Source: JAKLKS01 sp964370855 (lineage in GTDB: Bacteria; Planctomycetota; JAJSAM01; JAKLKS01). Taken from it: a DNA stretch of 11,639 nucleotides. Within the stretch, counting starts at the first letter, position 1. Every line of letters begins with the position of its first letter. Below the pieces are notes generated by a model. It searched no databases. It was not told the DNA's origin and saw only the letters and a program-made list of their open reading frames with translations. The position numbers and the translations under genes are program-made. This document shows, piece after piece, positions 6,733 to 11,639 of this stretch. The stretch lies in contig CAYJMF010000132.1 of the NCBI GenBank assembly GCA_964370855.1, positions 1 through 11,639 of the forward strand, given 5' to 3'.

Positions 6733-8483
6733 ACCACGCACCCCCCGCGCCCACCGTCGTCATCGTCGCATGGCGATCGGGACGCAGTCTCCCCGCCTGC
6801 CTGGAGGCCCTCCTCCGCACCGCGGGCGGCCCACCCCCGCTCGTCCTCGTCGACAACGCCTGCCCCGACCGCTCGACGGAAGGGGCGGAGTCCAGGTACC
6901 CGGGGGCCGTGGTCGTCCGGACGGGCGGGAACCTCGGCTTCGCCGGCGGGGCGAACGCCGGGATCCGCAAGGCCCTGGAAGCGGGAGCGGAGGAGGTCGT
7001 TCTTCTCAATCCCGACACGATCCCGGAGCAGGGCTGGATGGACGCCCTCCGCAGCGCCGCATCGGCGAGGAAGGACTCCGGGATCCTGGGTTCCCTCCTC
7101 CTGCGCGAGGACGGGGCGGGGCTGGATCCCTGGATGGAGCGCCTGCTCCGGTTCAACCACCCGGACATGGCTCCCGGCTCGACCATGACATCCACGGTCC
7201 CCATCGAGGTGGGGTCCGTGATCGGGGCCAGCATGTGGATGCGACGGGAAGTCCTCAGGGAGGCAGGGGGATTCGATTCCCTCTTCTTCGCATACGGGGA
7301 GGAGTCGGACCTCTGTCGTCGCACCCGGGAACTCGGGTTCTCCATCCTCCTGGTTCCGGGCTCCCGGGTCCGCCACGTCGGGGAAGGCAGCAGCCGGGGG
7401 TGGCGCGCGAAGTCGCGGGTTCGATGGCTGCGGTGCCGGAACCAGGGCCTCGCCCACCTGAAGCGGGCGAAGGTCCCCATGCGCACTTCGGTCCTGGAAC
7501 TTCCTCTCCGGGCCGTCTCCCTCGCCGCACGGGATGTGAAGAACGGGGATCTCCCTTCGGCGGCGCTGAGGTTCCTGACTCTGCCCGCGCAGGTCGTGAG
7601 GATCGGCGGTGCGCAGGCATCCCTCAGGGAGGAGGGAAGGGAGTGGGCCCACCTCGGGATCAATGCCGGCGTGAGTTCCATCTCGGGAGACCGGGACCTC
7701 ATGTCCGGCGCCACCCGGTTCTACAGGAACGCCCCCCAGTTGGAGGTGGTCTTCGACCGGGTTCTCCCGGCCGTCGAAGGGGGATCGGGGTCCATCCGGA
7801 TCGCGGTGCACGCCTGCAGCAGGGGGGCGGAGCCCTACTCCATCGCCATCGAGGCCCTGCGGCGGGGGATCCTGCCTCGCCTCCGGATCGACGCCTTCGA
7901 TCGGGACCTGCCTGCCCTGGCCACGGCAAGGAAGGGCGCATACCCCCGCATGGTCTTCGAGGAGGCAGCAAGGAGGACCGGACTCCCCATCATGGATCCC
8001 ATGGTGCCGTGGGAGGGCGACCTCGTGCGCATCCCCGAGAACGTGAGGACGGCCATCCGCTTCTCATGCGTCGACCTCAGGCGGGAGGACGACCTGGCAC
8101 GCCTCGGGCAGTACGAGGTCGTCTTCTGCCAGAACGTGCTCGTCCACCTGGAGCCCCCGGTCGAAGCGGAGATCCTGAGGAGGGTGGCCCGGTTCATCGT
8201 TCCCGGCGGGTGGCTCGTCGCCGCGGGGAGGAACCCGGAATCGTCAGCGGTGCTGGACGAACTCGGCTTCGAACCCCTTCCGGACCGTTGCGAGGAGATC
8301 CATGACGCGTGGTCCGACCGTCGGACCAGGCACGACGAGGAGTCGGCCATGGGCCGGACGCCCCCCTACTGGGCGCTCCCTCCCTTCGACTCCACCGCCC
8401 CTGACCGGGACATGCGGTTCGGCAGCATCTTCAGGAAGAGGGACGGGCCGTCAGGCAAGCAGGATCTCCCTGACTTCCGATGA
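6729..8483 (+). CDS. Bifunctional protein: GT2 glycosyltransferase fused to CheR-type methyltransferase
   Basis: One reading frame of about 584 codons contains two enzyme domains. Residues 9-260 are a GT2 (rhamnosyltransferase-like, GT-A) domain with VDNACPD (41-47), GGNLGFAGGANAG (66-78), LNPDT (93-97) as the DxD-like site, and AYGEESDLCRR (188-198). Residues about 328-500 match the SAM-binding part of CheR carboxyl methyltransferases: FYRN (331-334), ACSRGAEPYSIAI (362-374, compare CheR's STGEEPYSIA), IDAFDRDLPALATARKGAYP (387-406), FCQNVLVHLEPP (466-477) and VPGGWLVAAG (491-500). About 65 residues of linker join them, and an 80-residue polar tail follows. The N-terminal helical CheR domain is not evident. 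The TTG start is inferred from the 4-nt overlap with the upstream stop; the earlier in-frame ATG lies in shadow sequence. The 3' end overlaps the convergent pyruvyl transferase gene by 33 bases. The likely role is glycan extension coupled to methylation; whether the methyl acceptor is sugar, carboxylate or protein is unknown. Confidence 0.88.
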   Translation: MNHAPPAPTVVIVAWRSGRSLPACLEALLRTAGGPPPLVLVDNACPDRSTEGAESRYPGAVVVRTGGNLGFAGGANAGIRKALEAGAEEVVLLNPDTIPEQGWMDALRSAASARKDSGILGSLLLREDGAGLDPWMERLLRFNHPDMAPGSTMTSTVPIEVGSVIGASMWMRREVLREAGGFDSLFFAYGEESDLCRRTRELGFSILLVPGSRVRHVGEGSSRGWRAKSRVRWLRCRNQGLAHLKRAKVPMRTSVLELPLRAVSLAARDVKNGDLPSAALRFLTLPAQVVRIGGAQASLREEGREWAHLGINAGVSSISGDRDLMSGATRFYRNAPQLEVVFDRVLPAVEGGSGSIRIAVHACSRGAEPYSIAIEALRRGILPRLRIDAFDRDLPALATARKGAYPRMVFEEAARRTGLPIMDPMVPWEGDLVRIPENVRTAIRFSCVDLRREDDLARLGQYEVVFCQNVLVHLEPPVEAEILRRVARFIVPGGWLVAAGRNPESSAVLDELGFEPLPDRCEEIHDAWSDRRTRHDEESAMGRTPPYWALPPFDSTAPDRDMRFGSIFRKRDGPSGKQDLPDFR

Positions 8484-9494
8484 GTAGGTTCGCAGCTCCG
8501 TCCTCAACCGGGACACGGCCGCCCCCAGCGCCCCCCTGGCCTCCCCCGGATCCCTCCCGAGGGCGAGGACCATCTTCTCCAGCACCTCGGCGTCGATCTC
8601 GTCGGTGCGGACGACGTGCTCCTCCCAGCCCAGGCTGGCCGCGAAATCCCTGACCTTGGGCCTGTACTCCAGGGCGATGAAGGGCCGGCAGGCGCATGCG
8701 GCCAGGACGGCGGCATGGAGCTTGGTGCTGACCACGAGGGAGGCGGGGGCGACGGACCTGAAGAACGCGCCGGAGTCCCCGGGAACGCCGAGGACGGCCT
8801 CCGCCGGCAGCCCGCCCGCCCGCGAAACCTCGATGCAGACCGGGACGTCCTGGTCCCAGACGGGGAGGATCAGGACCCGCATCCCCCGGCTCCGGAGGCG
8901 GGCCGCGAGGTCACCCAGGGCGGCCACGACCCGATCCTCGTCGCCCCAGAACTGGCCGCCCGACCTGCCGGCGTTGATGACGACCGTGCCGGGCTCGCCC
9001 CCCGGGGGTTCCTCGAGGATTAACGCGGGATCCCCCACGACACGGTGGTTGGTGAGGCCGGCCTCCCGGAGGAGGCGTTCCGAAATCGGTCCCCTGACAC
9101 CGACCACGGGGAGTTCCTTCAGGGCATCGGCCCACTGCTTCCGGGTGTCCGCCCAGCCCGGGTCCCGGCTCCAGAACTCGGGGTTGGCCACTCCCGGTGC
9201 GAACACGGGCACCGGGCGTCCGGTGCGCCGTCGGACGGATTCGTAGGCACGGAGCCACCCGGGGTTCCTGTTGATGACGGTCCCGCCCCCCATCATCCCC
9301 ACTTCCCTGCCGAGGAGGCGGTCCAGGCCGTGCCCCCACCGGCGAAACCGCCCGGATCGGGCGCCCTCCTTGCCGACGATCTCCTGCACGGGGGACCAGT
9401 TGACTTCCGGGAGAAGGCGAAGGCATGCCTCGTACATCACCTCGTCGCCGAGGTTCCTCTGGCCCAGCCAACCGATGTAGAGACCGTGGCGCAT
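8451..9494 (-). CDS. Polysaccharide pyruvyl transferase family protein
   Basis: The protein has about 347 residues and belongs to the polysaccharide pyruvyl transferase family (CsaB/WcaK relatives), which transfers pyruvate from phosphoenolpyruvate to a sugar as a ketal and so adds a negative charge. Visible family marks are the N-terminal LGQRNLGDEVMYEA (10-23), MMGGGTVINR (67-76), FAPGVANP (98-105), VGVRGPISERLL (131-142), VVGDPAL (152-158), STKLHAAVLA (256-265, equivalent to the family's S-x-R-L-H motif but with K in place of R) and ALEYRPKVRDFAASLG (274-289). The ATG at 9494 begins directly before the first beta strand; the longer upstream reading is low-complexity. It is divergent from the following GT2 gene and convergent with the GT2-CheR gene, so it is probably transcribed alone. 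Some family members may have other substrates, so the exact reaction is not certain. Confidence 0.88.
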   Translation of the reverse strand: MRHGLYIGWLGQRNLGDEVMYEACLRLLPEVNWSPVQEIVGKEGARSGRFRRWGHGLDRLLGREVGMMGGGTVINRNPGWLRAYESVRRRTGRPVPVFAPGVANPEFWSRDPGWADTRKQWADALKELPVVGVRGPISERLLREAGLTNHRVVGDPALILEEPPGGEPGTVVINAGRSGGQFWGDEDRVVAALGDLAARLRSRGMRVLILPVWDQDVPVCIEVSRAGGLPAEAVLGVPGDSGAFFRSVAPASLVVSTKLHAAVLAACACRPFIALEYRPKVRDFAASLGWEEHVVRTDEIDAEVLEKMVLALGRDPGEARGALGAAVSRLRTELRTYSSEVREILLA

Positions 9495-9544
9495 GGAGTC
9501 CGATCCGTGAAGGGGCCGGCAGGGTACATCGTAGGATCCACGGG
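9495..9544. promoter_or_regulatory. Divergent intergenic region between pyruvyl transferase and GT2 genes
   Basis: These 50 bases separate two divergent starts and should contain or adjoin both promoters. TACGAT on the minus strand resembles a -10 box, but no clear -35 is seen. Short inverted arms CCGTG (9505-9509) and CACGG (9539-9543) are present. AGGA at 9533-9536 is eight bases before the plus-strand ATG and serves as its ribosome-binding site. Confidence 0.35.
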
Positions 9545-10459
9545 ATGAAGGAGCATCCCCGAGTGGCGGTCGTGATTGCGGCCTACGAGGCGGAACGGTT
9601 CCTCTCCAGGGCCGTGGAGTCCGCCCTCGCACAGACGCTCGCGGACATCGAGGTCGTGATCGTGGACGACGGGTCCACCGACGGGACCGGGAGCGTCGCC
9701 CGGGGGTTCGAATCGCGGGATCCGCGCGTCAAGGTCCTCGCGAGGACGAATGGCGGTCCCGGGGCGGCCCGGAACGAGGGGGCGCGGGCGTCATCAGCCC
9801 CGGCACTCCTCTTCCTCGACGCCGACGACCACCTTCCCCCGACGCGCCTCCAGGTCCAGGTCGCGGCACTGGAGAGGAACCCGGGGGTGTCGGTCATCTA
9901 CGGTCCGGTGCAGGAAGCGCCCGCGGACCGGGATTCGCCGCCGATCCCCTTCCGGCTGGAGACGGACGGGGAACTCCTGGCGGAGTCCCTGCTGGAGGGT
10001 TCCGATCGGGGGATCCCCGTCCACTCCGCGATGATCCGGCGCACGTCCTTCCTCGCGGTCGGCGGTTTCCGCGAATTGCGGCCCCTCGTCGAGGACCACG
10101 ACCTCTGGACCAGGATGGCCCTGGAGGGCCTCGCCTTCCGGCACGAGGAAGCTCCACCGGTGACCTACGCCCGCACGGAGAACTCCAGGTCCACCCGCTC
10201 CATGGAAGTGGCACGAGGCCACCTTCCCATCCTCGAGATGCTCGCATCCCGCCTGGACGGGACCGACCCTGCACGGCGTGCGGCGGTTCGTCGGAAGGTC
10301 AGGTACAGGACCCTGTCGCTGGCGGCCGGACTCGCCGCCGAGGGGGATCGTGGAGCGGCGATGGGAATGGCACTCAGGTCCCTGCGCTGGGCCAGGAGCC
10401 CCGGTGAGGTCGCGGAGTCGTTCCGCCGGTTCGTCCGGCCCCGCCGGCCAGGGAGCTAG
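9545..10459 (+). CDS. GT2 family glycosyltransferase
   Basis: This 304-residue cytoplasmic GT-A enzyme is expected to add a sugar to the growing glycan from a nucleotide donor. The catalytic domain shows VAVVIAAYEAERFL (7-20), the nucleotide-binding VIVDDGSTDGT (38-48), the metal-binding LDADD (91-95), SAMIRR (161-166) before FLAVGGF (169-175), and EDHDLWTRMA (183-192), which carries the probable catalytic base. Residues after about 225 form a helical tail without membrane segments. The ATG start is supported by AGGA eight bases upstream and by the beginning of the first beta strand. Its TAG stop overlaps the convergent sulfotransferase stop by four bases (CTAG) inside a strong hairpin. Donor and linkage cannot be assigned. 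Confidence 0.9.
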   Translation: MKEHPRVAVVIAAYEAERFLSRAVESALAQTLADIEVVIVDDGSTDGTGSVARGFESRDPRVKVLARTNGGPGAARNEGARASSAPALLFLDADDHLPPTRLQVQVAALERNPGVSVIYGPVQEAPADRDSPPIPFRLETDGELLAESLLEGSDRGIPVHSAMIRRTSFLAVGGFRELRPLVEDHDLWTRMALEGLAFRHEEAPPVTYARTENSRSTRSMEVARGHLPILEMLASRLDGTDPARRAAVRRKVRYRTLSLAAGLAAEGDRGAAMGMALRSLRWARSPGEVAESFRRFVRPRRPGS

Positions 10460-10471
10460 GCTCCCGGCCGG
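10444..10471. terminator. Bidirectional terminator-like hairpin containing both stop codons
   Basis: Left arm CCGGCC (10444-10449) plus GGGAGC (10451-10456) pairs perfectly with GCTCCC (10460-10465) plus GGCCGG (10466-10471). The only defects are one unpaired A (10450) and a three-base loop, TAG. This gives a 12-bp, almost all G/C stem. The CTAG at its tip holds the stop codons of both convergent genes. It is symmetric, so it would form in transcripts from either side. No T run follows on either strand, so it is not a classic intrinsic terminator. Confidence 0.6.
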
Positions 10472-11193
10472 GAATTCCGCATCTCCATGGCCCGCCGGAA
10501 GAGGGCGAACTCCTCCTCCAGGAGCACCTCCAGCTTCTTCCGCACTTCCGGCGAGAGGGCGGCCGGCGACGGCGCCACGTTCTTCGGTGCCACCCTCACC
10601 TTCGGCCACCCGAGAGTGGTCTTCAAGGCAAGGAAGTCCTGTTCGTAGTGTTCCGTCATTCCCACGAACCACGCGGAGGCGAGATCGAATCCGCGGAGGT
10701 ACAACCTCGGGACTTCGAATCGGACCGAGTCCATCTCGGCGAACTCGACCAGGCTCATTCCTTCCCGCAGCATCTTCTCGTGATTGGGGTTTCCGTGCGT
10801 GTCGGTGCGCCTCCTCCAGTAGTGGTAATAGGACGCAATCCGGTCGACCGGGTTCCGGAACCAGACGATCACTTTCGCGTCGGGACAGCCGGGGAGGTAC
10901 TTCATCACGGGGAAATGCCCGTGGACGACACGGACACCCTCGAGCGTCTTCGGCTGCTCACCGTACTTGCCGTAGTCCTTGGCCAGTTCGTCCTCGTACA
11001 CCTTCGCAAGGGTCGCGCCGAAGGTCCCTCCGGCCGTCTTGGGGATGTGGACGGACAGCACCTCGACGCGATCCACGGCCGGCAGCTTCCGCCTCCAGGC
11101 CCGCACACGAGTCCGTTCGGATTCCCGCCGCCACCGCTCGACTCTTCCGGCGAGTCTCTCTCGAAGGGTCCACGTACGTCCTTCGTCGCCCAC
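10456..11193 (-). CDS. Sulfotransferase family protein (Sulfotransfer_2-like)
   Basis: This probable PAPS-dependent sulfotransferase of about 245 residues would add sulfate to a carbohydrate. The 5'-phosphosulfate loop is VHIPKTAGGTF (48-58), followed by HGHFP (91-95), and the 3'-phosphate binding segment is VIVWFRNPVDRIASYYHYW (108-126), with R113 and S121 in the usual places. The C-terminus (about 205-238) is the helical part typical of the family. No signal peptide or membrane segment is clear, so it is probably cytoplasmic. GTG at 11193 is preferred because GGGAG lies seven bases upstream and the codons before it lose the GC-rich third positions of the gene; ATG at 11232 or GTG at 11277 would lengthen it by 13 or 28 residues. 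GC content is lower than in the left operon. It converges on the GT2 gene with a 4-nt overlap. Confidence 0.87.
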   Translation of the reverse strand: MGDEGRTWTLRERLAGRVERWRRESERTRVRAWRRKLPAVDRVEVLSVHIPKTAGGTFGATLAKVYEDELAKDYGKYGEQPKTLEGVRVVHGHFPVMKYLPGCPDAKVIVWFRNPVDRIASYYHYWRRRTDTHGNPNHEKMLREGMSLVEFAEMDSVRFEVPRLYLRGFDLASAWFVGMTEHYEQDFLALKTTLGWPKVRVAPKNVAPSPAALSPEVRKKLEVLLEEEFALFRRAMEMRNSRPGA

Positions 11194-11200
11194 TGTCGAA

Positions 11201-11205
11201 CTCCC
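11201..11205 (-). promoter_or_regulatory. Ribosome-binding site deciding the sulfotransferase start
   Basis: GGGAG on the minus strand lies seven bases before the GTG at 11193. Neither upstream alternative start (11232 ATG, 11277 GTG) has comparable purine-rich sequence before it, so this site favours the shorter protein. Confidence 0.45.
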
Positions 11206-11285
11206 GGCTTCCCGTACTCGAGGCTGCCCCATGGAGGCGGTGATCGCCCTCCGGACAGGCCAGGCCGCGGCCGGCACGATGGTGA

Positions 11286-11301
11286 CCGGGCAACCGCCCG
11301 G
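11286..11301. other. Short hairpin in the region upstream of the sulfotransferase gene
   Basis: A perfect inverted repeat CCGGGC-AACC-GCCCGG (six-base arms, four-base loop) lies about 90 bases upstream of the preferred sulfotransferase start. It lies in the 259-base stretch without a supported gene (11194-11452). It could be a 5' leader structure or part of a terminator region; in GC-rich DNA a six-base stem can also arise by chance. Confidence 0.3.
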
Positions 11302-11376
11302 CCGCCGTTCCTACCACCGGCAGGCAGGTTCGCGGACATCCAATCCCGTCGCGAATCCGGGGATCCCTGCTGCGGT

Positions 11377-11397
11377 CTCATCGCCGAAGGCGATGGG
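11377..11397 (-). terminator. Hairpin downstream of the partial right-edge gene
   Basis: CATCGCC-GAA-GGCGATG forms a seven-base perfect stem with a three-base loop (11379-11395), extended to nine pairs by a wobble and a C-G pair. It starts 55 bases past the stop codon of the partial sulfotransferase-like gene on the minus strand and precedes the next gene of the same direction. No T run follows, so function as a terminator is plausible but unproven. Confidence 0.4.
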
Positions 11398-11452
11398 CTG
11401 CCGCCGGTGCCGCATCGCGAAGGGGCGGACCGCGCGGGACTCCGGCGAGGCC

Positions 11453-11639
11453 CTAGGTCATTCCACGACTCCCGGGTGGAGTGTCGTCGTACTCGGGGAA
11501 CGTCCCGAAGAGGAGCTTCTCCTTCTCCCTCACGAGCGCGCGCGTCTCCCCGTCGTAGTACTCCGACCAGTGCCGGGGGGACTCCCTGTACCGCGCCCGG
11601 TTCCTTGGACACGAAAATGACCTACGCCGCCCGGCGTAG
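11453..11639 (-). CDS. C-terminal fragment of a second probable sulfotransferase (5' end beyond the window)
   Basis: A minus-strand frame enters from the right edge and ends at a TAG at 11453-11455, giving about 61 residues without a start codon near its beginning. The segment NRARYRESPRHWSEYYDG followed by ETRALVREKEKLLFGTFPEYD resembles the C-terminal end of carbohydrate sulfotransferases (aromatic-rich YYD, then a charged helix, then LFG-x-F). Only the last part of such a protein would be present, so the catalytic PAPS-binding loops cannot be checked. The first few codons lie in a terminal inverted repeat that may be artefactual. It points the same way as the complete sulfotransferase next door, suggesting a tandem pair. 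Family assignment is by pattern only. Confidence 0.55.
   Translation of the reverse strand, partial: YAGRRRSFSCPRNRARYRESPRHWSEYYDGETRALVREKEKLLFGTFPEYDDTPPGSRGMT
11622..11639. repeat. Perfect inverted repeat at the extreme right edge
   Basis: The window ends exactly at the end of CTACGCC-GCCC-GGCGTAG, a seven-base perfect inverted repeat with a four-base loop. Ending exactly on a fold-back is suspicious for an assembly or library artefact, although a genuine hairpin at an assembly break is possible. Confidence 0.7.

Noticed and set aside
3010..6741. A 1243-codon minus-strand frame spanning wzt, wzm and the divergent GT gene
   Set aside because: It runs across well-supported genes on both strands and shows only low-complexity sequence, so it is a composition shadow.
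10278..11243. A 321-codon plus-strand frame over the sulfotransferase region
   Set aside because: Its translation is Arg/Ser/Pro-rich without motifs and is antisense to a gene with intact PAPS-binding motifs.
10905..11612. A 235-codon minus-strand frame across the right end
   Set aside because: It is out of frame with the sulfotransferase motifs in 10905-11193 and with the WSEYYD frame in 11453-11639, and has no recognisable domain of its own.
1..11639. CRISPR arrays, tRNA/rRNA genes, insertion sequences and defence systems
   Set aside because: No regularly spaced repeats, cloverleaf-like sequences, transposase motifs or recognisable defence genes were seen on either strand. The CheR-like domain is also not part of a chemotaxis operon here, as no CheA/B/W or receptor gene is present.

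Overview
The window looks like part of a surface-polysaccharide gene cluster from a very GC-rich, Gram-negative-type bacterium. GTG and TTG starts are common, genes overlap or abut, and arginine, glycine and alanine are abundant. The phylum cannot be fixed from these genes; Acidobacteriota, Gemmatimonadota, Myxococcota or a related environmental lineage would all fit. The left edge is a poly-C run and the right edge is a perfect inverted repeat, so the window may be a whole metagenomic contig with unreliable tips.

Left block (about 105-5498, minus strand): four genes packed as one operon. In transcription order they are an ABC-2 permease (Wzm type), its ATPase with a C-terminal glycan-recognition-like domain (Wzt type), an ATP-grasp ligase, and an O-antigen ligase-family membrane protein with a C-terminal helical-repeat tail. 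Junctions are 0 nt, an 11-nt overlap and a 4-nt overlap. The expected role is export of a lipid-linked glycan and its ligation to an acceptor.

Middle block (5560-8483, plus strand): divergent from the operon lies a GT-B (GT4-like) glycosyltransferase, overlapping by 4 nt a protein that joins a GT2 glycosyltransferase to a CheR-type methyltransferase domain. This fusion is the most unusual gene here.

Right block (8451-11639): single genes of alternating direction. They are a polysaccharide pyruvyl transferase (minus), a GT2 glycosyltransferase (plus), a sulfotransferase (minus), and the C-terminal end of a second probable sulfotransferase (minus) that enters from beyond the right edge. GC content is visibly lower here than in the left block.

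Taken together, the genes suggest a polymer built by several glycosyltransferases, decorated with negatively charged groups (pyruvate ketals, sulfate), possibly methylated by the CheR-like domain and acylated by the ATP-grasp enzyme, exported by Wzm/Wzt and attached by the ligase. No sugar-nucleotide synthesis genes, initiating transferase, RNA genes, CRISPR arrays or transposases are visible. No gene-free stretch exceeds 300 bases; the longest is about 259 bases (11194-11452) and holds two hairpins.
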